Origin: Acidobacteriota bacterium
Lineage (GTDB): Bacteria > Acidobacteriota > Terriglobia > Acidiferrales > UBA7541
Reading direction: 5' to 3'
Assembly (NCBI GenBank): GCA_021780215.1
Contig: JAJXZD010000041.1
Coordinates: forward strand, 1-47,833
DNA: 47,833 bases
Positions 37,763-46,524 of the stretch are shown here, piece by piece. The notes under the pieces are model-generated. The model saw only the letters and a program-made list of their open reading frames with translations, searched no databases and was not told where the DNA came from. The position numbers and the translations under genes were made by a program. Positions within the stretch are counted from its first letter, which is position 1, and each line of letters starts with the position of its first letter.

Positions 37763-40700
37763 CTATCCCCCCGATTGGAGTTCGAGCAACACGTTTCTGA
37801 CCGCGTCGAAGGGTTTTCCCTTGCCGCTCTTCGACGCCAGCCACAGGGTCCCGCCCGGGTCCAGCCGGACGTCGCGCCGTTTCCCCAGCAGCCGCACGAT
37901 GCGCTCGGGGGCGAGGGGAGTATCGTCGTGAAACTTGATGGCAATCTGGTCGCCGCGGCGGTCAGCCGAAGCCACCAGCAGCTTTTCCGCCAGCGCCTTC
38001 AGTACCGCATAGTTCAGGAGATTTTCCACTGCCGGCGGCGGAGGGCCGAAGCGGTCGGCGAGTTCGCGGCTCACTTCCTCGCGCTCGGGTTCCGAGGCTA
38101 CCGCGGCGATGCGCTTGTAAATGCGGAGGCGCAGGTTCTCGCTCTCGATATATTCGGGCGGGATGCGGATATCCTGGCCCAGGTTGAGAGTGGCGTGACG
38201 TTCGGGCGCCACCGCCTCCCCCTTCCGCTCGGCGACGGCACGCTCCAGCATCTGGACATACATGTCGAATCCGACCGCCTCGATGTGCCCGTGCTGTTCC
38301 CGGCCCAGAAGATTGCCGGCACCGCGCAACTCGAGGTCGAGCGCGGCGATGCGGAAGCCCGCGCCCAAGTCGCTGAACTCCTTGAGCGCGGCCAGGCGCT
38401 GCCGGGCGATCGAGGTAAGCGAAACATCCGGTGGCACGAGCAAATAGGCGTAGGCGCGCTGGTTCGAACGGCCCACGCGCCCGCGAAGTTGATATAGTTC
38501 CGCCAGGCCCATGCGGTCCGCTCGATTGATGAGAATCGTATTGGCGCGGGGGATATCCAGGCCGTTTTCGATGATCGTGGTCGCGACGAGCACGTCCGCT
38601 TCGTCCCGGATGAATTTCAGCATCACCTTTTCCAGCTCGGACTCTCGCATTTGCCCGTGGCCCACGACCACGCGCGCCCGCGGCGCCAGGCGCTGCACCA
38701 TTAGCGCCAGGGAGGCGATGGATTCCACGCGGTTGTGGACGAAGAACACCTGTCCATTCCGCGCAAGCTCCTCTTCGATGGCCCGCTGCACCAGCGCTTC
38801 GCCGAACGGGGCCACCGTGGTCTGGATCGCTAGGCGGTCCTTCGGCGGAGTTTCAATCACGCTCATGTCGCGCAGGCCGACAAGAGACATGTGCAGCGTG
38901 CGGGGAATCGGCGTCGCCGACATTGTCAGCACGTGCACATTCTTGCGCATATCCTTCAATCGCTCCTTGTGTGCCACTCCGAAGCGCTGCTCCTCGTCCA
39001 CGACCAGCAAGCCAAGATCGTGAAATTTCACGTCGCGCGAAAGCAGGCGGTGTGTGCCGATCACCACATCCACCTTCCCGGCTTCCACGTCCTCTAGGAC
39101 CGCCTTCTGCTCCTTCTCCGAGCGAAACCGGCTGAGCATCTCGATGCGGAAGGGAAACGGGGCGAAGCGTCGCCGGAAGGTTTCGTAGTGCTGGAAGGCC
39201 AGCACCGTGGTTGGGGCCAGAAGGGCCGCTTGCTTGCCCTCCGCGACCGCTTTGCACGCGGCGCGCATCGCGACTTCCGTCTTGCCATAGCCGACGTCGC
39301 CGCAGAGCAGGCGATCCATGGGCACGGCCGATTCCATGTCCCGTTTCACCTCCTCGATCGCTCGCAGCTGGTCGGGGGTTTCCTGGAACTCGAAGGCGTC
39401 CTCGAATTCCCGTTGCCAGTGGGAATCGGGAGGGAAGGCGAAGCCCACGGCCATCTTGCGCGCGGCATAGAGGGCCAGCAGCTGTTCGGCCATGTCGCCG
39501 ACGGACTTGCGCACCCGCGTCTTGCGCGCCTCCCAAAGCCCCGCTCCCAGACGATCCAGCGCCGGCTCGCCTCCGCCGAGAGAACGGTATTTCTGAATCA
39601 GGTCGAGCCGGGCCAGCGGCACGTAGAGCTTTGCGTCCCCGGCATATTTCAAGAGCATGAATTCGCCCGCGGCCCCCTCGACGGAAACCTGGCGCAACCC
39701 CTCGAATTGCCCGATGCCGTGCTCGGTGTGGACGACGAAATCGCCGGGCTTCAGATCGGAAAAGTCACTGAAGAAGCTCGCTGTCTTGGGGCGGGCTCGC
39801 GGGCGTTCGGGAGGCGGCAGGGATTCAAACAGGTCCGCATTGCCGCAAACCACGAGGTGCCCTCCGGGGAACGCCACGCCCTCGGAAAGGGGCGCCTTGA
39901 CCAGCACCAGCGCAGCGGCGCTTCTTCCCACGCCTTCCTCCACCAGGCGCGCCACGGTGGCGCTTTCCTCGATCTCGCCAACACGGTAGGGCAGCTCAAA
40001 CTCGCGACAGATATCCGCGAATCGCTCGAGCTCTCCCGTACTCGCCGCCGGCACGATCACCTGCTCTCCCGCCGCGAGCCGATTGCGCATCTCCGAGATA
40101 AAGGTAGTGATGTTTCCGTGATACCGCGTCGTCGGTTGCGTGGCGAGCACCAGAGGAGCCCCCTCCGCCTGCGTAATAGCTAGCCTCTCCACACCCAGCC
40201 GGGGAAAAAGCTGCAATGCCAGCGACCACTCATCTTCGTTCAAGAGGAAGCCGCCAGGCTCCGGAAGTCGAGGGTCCGCCGCCTTCTCGCAGGATGCTTC
40301 GAGCCGGGCGCGGTAGCGCTTGGCCGCGTCTTCGATTTCGGTAGGCTCGTCCAATACGATCAGAGCATCCGTCGCCAAATCGAACAGAATTGCATTGCGC
40401 TCTTCGCCGGCAATCGCGCGGAATTCCCAGCCCGGAGCGAGTCCGTATGGCGGCAAATTGTCCTCGTATCGGGATTCCGCAGTGCCTGCGGGCTGCTCCA
40501 CTCCCTCACTGCCCTGAAACTCGGTCAGCGGCAACAGATCGGCGCGCTCGACGGGGTTCGAGGAGCGCTGCGTATTCGGATCAAAGGCGCGAATGGATTC
40601 GATGGTGTCGCCCAGCAGCTCGATGCGCACCGGCTGCATCGCCTCGGGGGAGAAAACATCCAGGATGCCCCCGCGAACGGCATATTGCCCAGGCATCTCA

Positions 40701-41236
40701 CAGAGAGCGTGCCGCTCGTAACCGGCGGCTGTGAGAAAGCGGGTCAGATCCTCGTGCGCCAGGGACTGGTCGCGCGCAACCCGCTTCGCGATTTCCCGGT
40801 AGTAGGACGGATTGCGCATGCGCCAAAGCGCCGCCTCGACCGGGGCAATCAGCAGGTCCACCTCGCCCGCGGCCATGCGCCAGAGCGTTACGGCACGCGC
40901 TTCCAGGATGTCGGCGTGAGGGGAACGCTCCTCGTAGGGCAAGACTTCCAGGGCCGGAAGCATGGCAACCCGCTGTGATGGCTTTCCCGTGACCGCACGG
41001 TAGAACCAGCGGAGCGGGTCGAGGAGCGCCTCGGCACGCTGGTTCGAGTCCACCACCACAATCGCTGGACGGTCCAGCTCCGCAGATATCACGGGAACCA
41101 GAAGCGCCTTCGCCGAATCGGTCAGCCCCGCGAGCCGCACTTCGCCGAGCTTGCCGCGCAGTCTGGCGCAGGTCTCTTCGACGGCGGGCTGGCTCGCAAT
41201 GCTGCCTAGCAGCTCTGTGACAATCGGGAGAATCAT
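37763..41236 (-). CDS. mfd: Transcription-repair coupling factor
   Basis: Mfd pushes stalled RNA polymerase off DNA damage and recruits UvrA. The 1157-residue length is standard. Domain order: UvrB-like N-terminal region (1-330, including HADILEARAVTLWRMAAGEV), RNA-polymerase-interacting CarD-like domain at about 496-550 (LKPGDFVVHTEHGIGQFEGL), and the RecG-like SF2 translocase: Walker A GDVGYGKT at 646-653, LLAPTTVLAFQHYETF, DEEQ at 747-750, ATPIPRTLHMSLVGLRDMSV and the TRG-like region. The C-terminal TRCF domain (LRIYKRIAAVASEPEREEVS) is complete. The ATG at 41236 overlaps the rfaE2-like stop by four bases, so the two are coupled. Confidence 0.97.
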   Translation of the reverse strand: MILPIVTELLGSIASQPAVEETCARLRGKLGEVRLAGLTDSAKALLVPVISAELDRPAIVVVDSNQRAEALLDPLRWFYRAVTGKPSQRVAMLPALEVLPYEERSPHADILEARAVTLWRMAAGEVDLLIAPVEAALWRMRNPSYYREIAKRVARDQSLAHEDLTRFLTAAGYERHALCEMPGQYAVRGGILDVFSPEAMQPVRIELLGDTIESIRAFDPNTQRSSNPVERADLLPLTEFQGSEGVEQPAGTAESRYEDNLPPYGLAPGWEFRAIAGEERNAILFDLATDALIVLDEPTEIEDAAKRYRARLEASCEKAADPRLPEPGGFLLNEDEWSLALQLFPRLGVERLAITQAEGAPLVLATQPTTRYHGNITTFISEMRNRLAAGEQVIVPAASTGELERFADICREFELPYRVGEIEESATVARLVEEGVGRSAAALVLVKAPLSEGVAFPGGHLVVCGNADLFESLPPPERPRARPKTASFFSDFSDLKPGDFVVHTEHGIGQFEGLRQVSVEGAAGEFMLLKYAGDAKLYVPLARLDLIQKYRSLGGGEPALDRLGAGLWEARKTRVRKSVGDMAEQLLALYAARKMAVGFAFPPDSHWQREFEDAFEFQETPDQLRAIEEVKRDMESAVPMDRLLCGDVGYGKTEVAMRAACKAVAEGKQAALLAPTTVLAFQHYETFRRRFAPFPFRIEMLSRFRSEKEQKAVLEDVEAGKVDVVIGTHRLLSRDVKFHDLGLLVVDEEQRFGVAHKERLKDMRKNVHVLTMSATPIPRTLHMSLVGLRDMSVIETPPKDRLAIQTTVAPFGEALVQRAIEEELARNGQVFFVHNRVESIASLALMVQRLAPRARVVVGHGQMRESELEKVMLKFIRDEADVLVATTIIENGLDIPRANTILINRADRMGLAELYQLRGRVGRSNQRAYAYLLVPPDVSLTSIARQRLAALKEFSDLGAGFRIAALDLELRGAGNLLGREQHGHIEAVGFDMYVQMLERAVAERKGEAVAPERHATLNLGQDIRIPPEYIESENLRLRIYKRIAAVASEPEREEVSRELADRFGPPPPAVENLLNYAVLKALAEKLLVASADRRGDQIAIKFHDDTPLAPERIVRLLGKRRDVRLDPGGTLWLASKSGKGKPFDAVRNVLLELQSGG

Positions 41237-41754
41237 GCGCCCAAGCCCGCGATGCGCTGGATCAGGCGGGAGGTCGAATATCCGGGTTCAAGCGGGATAC
41301 GCACGAGGCGGCAGCCCACGCGGCGCAGCGCCTCGCCCTCGGAATCAGACGCTGCGGGCGCACCAGGTTCGGCGCCTTCGACAAGCGTATCGGGAAGAAG
41401 TCGAGCCAGGAATCCCGCGGGTGATGGCTCGTCGAACTCGACGACATAATCCGCCGCGGCCAGGGCGGCAAGAATTTCCGCGCGCTCCGAAGCCGGAGTG
41501 ACGGGTCGCGGTATGTTATCGGGGGTTTGATCGCCGGAAGAATCGCCCTGGAATGCCGCAGCCGCGCGAACGCCGGCGTCGCTCTGCAATGCCACGACGA
41601 CAATGTCGCCCAGGGACCGGGCCTGTTCGAGCAGCCGAATGTGTCCGGGATGCAGCAGGTCGAAAACACCGCAAACGCACACCACTCCCTTGCCGGTGCG
41701 TTTCCACTCCCCCCGGCTGGCAATGACCTGCCCTTGCGAAACGACTTGTCCCAA
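41233..41754 (-). CDS. RfaE2-like nucleotidyltransferase paralogue with altered active site
   Basis: The 173-residue product starts at TTG 41754, eight bases after AAGGG, where LGQVVSQGQVIASRGEWKRT resembles the usual MGQV start of stand-alone RfaE2. The cytidylyltransferase HxGH motif is present (VCGVFDLLHPGHIRLLEQAR), as is TPASERAEILAALAAADYVV and the final PLEPGYSTSRLIQRI. Between them the conserved VKGGD(Y/W) is replaced by LVEGAEPGAPAASDSEGEAL, losing the active-site Lys. The canonical rfaE2 in this window (19388-19876) keeps KGTDY. The protein may therefore act on another sugar phosphate or be degenerate. A promoter-like TGCTAGAAT lies upstream, and its stop overlaps mfd by four bases, placing it first in the operon. 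Confidence 0.8.
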   Translation of the reverse strand: MGQVVSQGQVIASRGEWKRTGKGVVCVCGVFDLLHPGHIRLLEQARSLGDIVVVALQSDAGVRAAAAFQGDSSGDQTPDNIPRPVTPASERAEILAALAAADYVVEFDEPSPAGFLARLLPDTLVEGAEPGAPAASDSEGEALRRVGCRLVRIPLEPGYSTSRLIQRIAGLGA

Positions 41755-41798
41755 TCGTGTGCCCTTCGGCCCTCCCTGGCAGGGAGACCGAACAACCA

Positions 41799-41807
41799 AT
41801 TCTAGCA
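41799..41807 (-). promoter_or_regulatory. Extended -10 promoter element for the rfaE2-like/mfd operon
   Basis: On the minus strand this reads TGCTAGAAT, identical to the element before rpe (3181-3189). Transcription would start near 41792, about 38 bases before TTG 41754. The element overlaps an in-frame GTG at 41808, making that longer start unlikely. Confidence 0.5.
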
Positions 41808-42004
41808 CGCGCTGCGAGCCTCATGCGGCTCCCCGACGGCCGGACACACACAGTCAGACTGCCACGTAGTTCCTGCAGAGCGGAGGCCAGCAAAGTGAAG
41901 GAGTTAAGGAAAGCGCAGGGGGACGCGATCAGATGGAGCGGCGATCCAGAAGGGAAGGAGTGGCAGGAAAAGCTGGAGACGAGCGAAATGCAGTGCACAA
42001 TCCA

Positions 42005-42024
42005 GGCAGGCAATGGCGCCTGCC
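42005..42024 (-). terminator. Hairpin downstream of rmlC
   Basis: GGCAGGC and GCCTGCC form a perfect 7-bp stem with a six-base loop, 29 bases beyond the rmlC stop. There is no T-run, so it is a weak terminator candidate for the rhamnose operon. Confidence 0.35.
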
Positions 42025-42052
42025 GGACACAGCAAATTCCATGATCGCGAAA

Positions 42053-42613
42053 TCAGGAGCGGGGATAGCGCGGAAGAAATTCGGGGGAAACTTCGGCAAG
42101 CCGGGGATATTTGGAATCCCTTTCCGAAACCAGGGGGTTCGCGGAGGCCCAGGCGATGCCTAAAGCCGGATCGCTCCAAAGAACGCCATGCTCATCCGCG
42201 GGGTCGTAGAAGTCACCGCATTTGTATAGGAACTGGACCTCGTCGCTTAGAGCAAGAAAGCCGTGGGCGAAGCCGGCGGGGATATAAATCTGGTTGTGCT
42301 CTTTTGCGGAGAGCAGCACGCTTGTCCACTTCCCGAAATGCGGCGAGCCGAGCCGGATGTCCGCTGCCACGTCGAAGGCCTCGCCCTGAATGACGCGGCA
42401 CAATTTTGCCTGCGGATGGCGAAGCTGATAGTGTAGGCCGCGCAGCGTGCCCTTTGCGGAACAGGAGTGATTGTCCTGAACAAAGGAATCCGTGATGCCG
42501 AGATCCGCAAGCCTGGCGCGGTGGTATGTCTCCATGAAGGAGCCCCGCGCATCGCGGAAAACTTTCAGCCGCAGTTCGCAGACGCCAGGAAGCGATGTGT
42601 CGAAACGTTGCAA
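42053..42613 (-). CDS. rmlC: dTDP-4-dehydrorhamnose 3,5-epimerase
   Basis: RmlC epimerises dTDP-4-keto-6-deoxyglucose at C3 and C5 in dTDP-rhamnose synthesis. The 186-residue cupin has the family's opening FDTSLPGVCELRLKVFRDAR with RGSFMETY, the substrate-binding QDNHSCSAKGTLRGLHYQL with catalytic His, FDVAADIRLGSPHFGKWTSV and IYIPAGFAHGFLALSD. Starting at TTG 42613 is preferred because conserved sequence begins within two residues. It lies 95 bases after rmlB. No rmlD (the final reductase) is seen in the window, so that step must be encoded elsewhere. Confidence 0.92.
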   Translation of the reverse strand: MQRFDTSLPGVCELRLKVFRDARGSFMETYHRARLADLGITDSFVQDNHSCSAKGTLRGLHYQLRHPQAKLCRVIQGEAFDVAADIRLGSPHFGKWTSVLLSAKEHNQIYIPAGFAHGFLALSDEVQFLYKCGDFYDPADEHGVLWSDPALGIAWASANPLVSERDSKYPRLAEVSPEFLPRYPRS

Positions 42614-42708
42614 GAAGTGTGTATCCCTGCGCTCGCTGAGGCGCTGTGGCGGGCCTTCCTTTCCACCGGGCCTGCCTGCAACGCCCCGGGCAATTTATAT
42701 CTCGAAAA

Positions 42709-43761
42709 TCAGTTGGCCCCGCCGTGGCCTGGTTGCGCAATGGCGTGGAGCGACGAATCGCGGTCTTCGTAATATTTTTTGTAGTAAGAGAGATAATCGC
42801 CGCCACGCACTCCCGCAAGCCAGGCCGAATGGGACTTGTACCAATCAATCGTTTGGCGCAGGCCGTCTTCGAGCGAGATCAGAGGCTTCCACCCGAGCTC
42901 GCGCTCCATCTTTTCGCACCGCAGAGCATAGCGCCGGTCGTGCCCAGGGCGGTCCTGGACGTAGGAGAGCAGCGTTTCCGGCTTTCCCATCAGATGCAGG
43001 AGCCGCCGGGCCATCGTGAGGTTCTCCTCGATGTCGGAGCCTCCGATGTTGTAGATCTCGCCGTCCCGCCCTCGTTCGAGGGCCGCGAGAATGCCGCGGC
43101 AGTTGTCTTCCACGTGCAGCCAATCGCGTTGCTGCTTCCCGTCTCCATAAATGGGCAGCGGCTTGTTGTCCAGCACATTCATGATGAGCAAGGGCAGAAA
43201 TTTCTCCGGGAACTGGTACGGGCCATAGTTATTCGAAGATCGCGTGATCACCGCGGGGGTGCCGTATGTCCGGACATAGGAGCGCACCAGCAAATCCGAT
43301 GCGGCTTTCGATGCGGAATAAGGGCTGCTCGGCTGTATCGGCGAATCCTCGGTGGCGAAGGCCCCCGGAGCCATGTCGCCATACACCTCGTCGGTGGAGA
43401 TGTGCACAAACCGCTGGATCCCCAACTTGCGCGCGACCTGCAGAAGGACAAATGTTCCCGTGACGTTCGTTTCGATCGCCGCCGAAGGTTCGTAGATGCT
43501 GCGGTCCACATGAGATTCCGCCGCGAAGTGGACCACGGCGTCGCAGCCGTGCATGGCTGCCTCGACGGACGCCGGATCGCAGATGTCTCCCCGCACGAAA
43601 CTGTAATTCGGATCGCCAGCGACCGCATCCAAGTTCGCCAGATTGCCGGCGTAGGTCAGCTTATCGAAGTTTACGGCCTCGTAGCCTTTGCCGAGGCTCA
43701 GCACATGCCGGATGAAACTGGAGCCAATGAAGCCGGCGCCTCCGGTAATCAGCAGTTTCAT
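42709..43761 (-). CDS. rmlB: dTDP-glucose 4,6-dehydratase
   Basis: RmlB oxidises and dehydrates dTDP-glucose to dTDP-4-keto-6-deoxyglucose with NAD. The 350-residue short-chain dehydrogenase opens with LLITGGAGFIGSSFIRHVLS (GxxGxxG). FAAESHVDRSIYEP and VHISTDEVYGDMAPG carry the catalytic Thr, Asp and Glu, and YSASKAASDLLVRSY the YxxxK pair. RSSNNYGPYQFPEKFLPLLI and QRDWLHVEDNCRGI are also diagnostic. The ATG overlaps the rmlA stop by four bases (ATGA), so the pair is translationally coupled. Confidence 0.96.
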   Translation of the reverse strand: MKLLITGGAGFIGSSFIRHVLSLGKGYEAVNFDKLTYAGNLANLDAVAGDPNYSFVRGDICDPASVEAAMHGCDAVVHFAAESHVDRSIYEPSAAIETNVTGTFVLLQVARKLGIQRFVHISTDEVYGDMAPGAFATEDSPIQPSSPYSASKAASDLLVRSYVRTYGTPAVITRSSNNYGPYQFPEKFLPLLIMNVLDNKPLPIYGDGKQQRDWLHVEDNCRGILAALERGRDGEIYNIGGSDIEENLTMARRLLHLMGKPETLLSYVQDRPGHDRRYALRCEKMERELGWKPLISLEDGLRQTIDWYKSHSAWLAGVRGGDYLSYYKKYYEDRDSSLHAIAQPGHGGAN

Positions 43762-44525
43762 CGGGCCGCTTCCTTTCGGACAGGCGGCGTAACGGGGCTG
43801 AGCTTGTTAGCCCCCGTCTCAGCGACGAGGTTATTGGCGCGGAGGAGAGATTCGAACGTGCCGGCATCCGTCCACCAGCCGTCGAGGACTTCGTACGTCA
43901 GCTTGCCCTCCTCGATGTAGAAATTATTCACGTCGGTGATCTCCAGTTCGCCGCGGCCGGAGGGCTTCAAACGCCGGATTTTCTGAAACACGGTTGCGTC
44001 ATAGAAATAGATTCCGATGACGGCATAATTCGATTTCGGAGCCTTGGGCTTTTCTTCGATGCCGAGGACGTGCTGGCCGCGAATCTCGGCCACGCCGAAC
44101 CGCTGCGCGTCCGTGACTTCCTTGAGGAGAATCTTCGCTCCGCCCTTCTGCGATTGAAAAGCTTTCGCGGCGGCGCGAATGTTGTTCTCGATGATGTTGT
44201 CGCCGAGAATGACGCAGACGGGCTCGCCGCCGGCGAAATATTCGGCCAGGCCCAGTGCTTCCGCGATGCCTCCCTCGCCTTCCTGATAGGTGTAATTGAG
44301 GTGCTTCAGACCGAAGTCGCGGCCGTTGCCGAGCAAGCGCAAAAAGTCTCCGGCATTCTTCCCGCCGGTGACCAGCAAAATCTCCTCGATCCCTGCGTTG
44401 ACCAGCGTCTGGATCGGGTAATACACCATCGGCTTGTCATAGATCGGCAGCAGATGCTTGTTGGTTACCCGCGTGAGCGGATTCAGCCGGCTGCCCGTTC
44501 CGCCTGCCAGCACGACGCCTTTCAT
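43758..44525 (-). CDS. rmlA: Glucose-1-phosphate thymidylyltransferase-type nucleotidyltransferase
   Basis: RmlA makes dTDP-glucose from glucose 1-phosphate and dTTP. The 255-residue product has the nucleotide loop GVVLAGGTGSRLNPLTRVTN, KHLLPIYDKPMVYYPIQTLV, LGDNIIENNIRAAA with the metal Asp, and GIEEKPKAPKSNYAVIGIYF. It is about 35 residues shorter than classical RmlA and lacks the C-terminal dimer helices; short thymidylyltransferases of this type are common in several phyla. The ATG follows AAGGAGG, so the start is firm. It is the first gene of the rmlA-rmlB-rmlC operon, 132 bases downstream of the deacetylase-like gene. Confidence 0.9.
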   Translation of the reverse strand: MKGVVLAGGTGSRLNPLTRVTNKHLLPIYDKPMVYYPIQTLVNAGIEEILLVTGGKNAGDFLRLLGNGRDFGLKHLNYTYQEGEGGIAEALGLAEYFAGGEPVCVILGDNIIENNIRAAAKAFQSQKGGAKILLKEVTDAQRFGVAEIRGQHVLGIEEKPKAPKSNYAVIGIYFYDATVFQKIRRLKPSGRGELEITDVNNFYIEEGKLTYEVLDGWWTDAGTFESLLRANNLVAETGANKLSPVTPPVRKEAAR

Positions 44526-44657
44526 ACACGCCTCCTTGAGTGAGGCCTATCTCTCCGCGGCTCTCGAAATGTTCCTTAACGACTCGTTCCGAGTCGCTGT
44601 CGCCATCGAGCCTGCAGTGGAACGATGGAATCTTCCACCTCATCCCTTCCGCGAATG

Positions 44658-46046
44658 CTAACGATCCTGTTCAAAGGCGTAGGTTAAGCGATCGTTTTCG
44701 AGAATTGCATAAGCAATCCTCGCTTGCCCGCTTTGCTCGCCTCTGATTTGCCACTTGTCATTTTCAGTGACAAGTTCCATCTGATTCCGCGCACGCCACC
44801 AGTCATTTATTTCGGCCGGGAGTGCGATCCAGAGGTTTTCTTCGGCGCGGAGCCTGTGCAGATGACCCAGCAAGGACTTGTACAGCGTCAGTTCCCGATT
44901 GCCCTTCAGATAATCCGGGTGCACGACAAAGCTAACCAGCCCGTTCTTTCTCCTGACCAATTCAATTTGCTCGTTCCAGATCCTAATGGACGATTCACCC
45001 AGGATGCGAAGCAGAGAATAGTCCTGTATGGCAGTCAGGGGAAGCTCAACGATTCCTCCAATAAAATAGGGCATGACGGTGCAGCAACCGCCTCGCTGAG
45101 GCTCGAGGTGTGCCACATTTGGAAAAGACATGTCATAGCTTGCCTCTAGTGCGTCCAGCCATTCAGCATTTCTATACATGATCGCAGAGCGGAACCCCTT
45201 GGCCCTATACTGGCGAAGGTATTCGTTGATGCGCTTGGCGCGCCGAAGAAATTCCTTCCGATTCCGGAATAGATTTCCGTCATGGTTCAAATCCTGAACA
45301 TTGACTTCGAACCCACGACGCCGAACCTCGTCAAGGAGTTCGTCAGAAACCTTGTATCTGACTTCTGGCACAAATTGGAATGAAGATTTAATGTCAAATG
45401 AATCGTTGATTTGCATGAGCTCCCGGCAGAAGGCTAAACCAGTGCTCGTTTCCACGTCGTGCGTCATCATGGCACAGCTTTGTGCGGCGGCCGGCCAGAA
45501 CCAAATGAAGGGAAGGCGAGTAATTCGCTTCGCTCGCATGCAAAGAATCAGCAACTGTTCCAGAAGATTTTCAACGGTGCAATCCACTGGCCATTGGGGA
45601 AATTGCAACCGATTCCATCCGCGGAGGTATGCCCTCTGAAGATGCTGCCTGACCGTGGCCGGCATCCATGGGCGCAACGAGTAGTAAATCCTGTGTTCCA
45701 GTCCCGCGAGCAGGCCCATAGAGCTTGAGGACTCGCCCACCGCATATCGCTCCCTGCGCAAGTTGTCCACGATTTCGGTCAGGTCAAAAGGAAGGCGGAT
45801 GGTGCCCCCGCCGATTTCTGCTGCGCCAGAAGCATCAAAGAGCGGCTCAATGGGGCACGCCGCGAGTCTCTGCGCCTGGCAACGCCCGTAGCATATCGTG
45901 CCGCTTCCAAATCGGAAGAAGCCCTGCTCCATGGAAGGCTTGTTGGGGGCCTCGATGTCGGCGAAGTCCTCCGGACACTTGAAATAGTCCACCAGGACTC
46001 GATTTTGTCGATTGTGGGTGGCGATGGCTGCCGGCTGTAATTTCAT
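44658..46046 (-). CDS. Polysaccharide-deacetylase-like (NodB-related) protein
   Basis: The 462-residue product is not a close match to any named enzyme I know. Its middle holds a NodB-like barrel: CAMMTHDVETSTGLAFCREL (the TFDDG-like metal motif as THDVE), SSFQFVPEVRYKVSDELLDE, VNVQDLNHDGNLFRNRKEFL (a possible metal His) and SFVVHPDYLKGNRELTLY near the end. The N-terminal 150 residues are unassigned. There is no signal peptide, so it may act in the cytoplasm on a lipid-linked or nucleotide-linked glycan. Base composition is visibly AT-richer than the neighbouring rml genes, suggesting acquisition with a surface-polysaccharide locus. The ATG at 46046 is the only sensible start. Confidence 0.65.
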   Translation of the reverse strand: MKLQPAAIATHNRQNRVLVDYFKCPEDFADIEAPNKPSMEQGFFRFGSGTICYGRCQAQRLAACPIEPLFDASGAAEIGGGTIRLPFDLTEIVDNLRRERYAVGESSSSMGLLAGLEHRIYYSLRPWMPATVRQHLQRAYLRGWNRLQFPQWPVDCTVENLLEQLLILCMRAKRITRLPFIWFWPAAAQSCAMMTHDVETSTGLAFCRELMQINDSFDIKSSFQFVPEVRYKVSDELLDEVRRRGFEVNVQDLNHDGNLFRNRKEFLRRAKRINEYLRQYRAKGFRSAIMYRNAEWLDALEASYDMSFPNVAHLEPQRGGCCTVMPYFIGGIVELPLTAIQDYSLLRILGESSIRIWNEQIELVRRKNGLVSFVVHPDYLKGNRELTLYKSLLGHLHRLRAEENLWIALPAEINDWWRARNQMELVTENDKWQIRGEQSGQARIAYAILENDRLTYAFEQDR

Positions 46047-46524
46047 ATGATGACGAGATTACGAAGCGAGTACGAATTGTGCGGTGCATCGGCCGGACAG
46101 AGAGATGTGAGACCTATTCGCCCTCATAGATGACGATTCCGATCCCGTCGGGCAATGTGCACCTATAAGCAAGTGTCCGGAATATTTCTCCGAATATCTG
46201 CTGTTCTGTTGTACATCGTCATCTAATTGGTTAGCCTCACTGGCCACACACGCCATTTAGCCAGCATCGCGCTGGTCATCCATGTGGTCAAGGCAATCGA
46301 TGCTGACAAGTGCGCGGAAGGAAAGAGAGCCGGCGGTTTTCAAGATACCTCGTCTGCCCCCTTCGATTAGCGCGGATAGACGGCCCAGACGAATCAGTCG
46401 CTTCTCGCAGTCCCACATAGGGATGGGACACGGGAAGCTGTCGTCGAAATACAGGCTCTCGTCTTGAGGAGAAACCGTGACCTCATGTTTCCTCCGGCCG
46501 AGCTTAGTAACGGTGACTCGCAGC
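46047..46524. other. 478-base region without a clear gene
   Basis: No convincing gene is present. On the minus strand one frame is free of stops from about 46520 to a TAA at 46257-46259 and reads like protein (ESLYFDDSFPCPIPMWDCEK), but it has no good start; it may be a remnant of a lost gene. An imperfect inverted repeat built on GAATATT lies near 46173-46195. Base composition resembles the AT-richer deacetylase-like gene beside it. Confidence 0.35.

Larger units (their letters stand above)
41755..42052. other. Intergenic region between rmlC and the rfaE2-like gene
   Basis: This 298-base region holds the promoter of the mfd operon at its left and a hairpin (42005-42024) beyond the rmlC stop at its right. 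No credible gene is seen on either strand; plus-strand frames here are basic and low in conserved pattern. Confidence 0.5.

Noticed and set aside
39188-40183. 331-codon plus-strand frame
   Set aside because: Antisense to mfd, which is intact across this stretch.
42646-43920. 424-codon plus-strand frame
   Set aside because: Antisense to rmlB and part of rmlA, both with complete catalytic motifs.
46059-46467. Two ~60-codon frames in the gap beside the FN3 gene
   Set aside because: Neither has a ribosome site or protein-like composition. Only a different, start-less minus frame looked protein-like.
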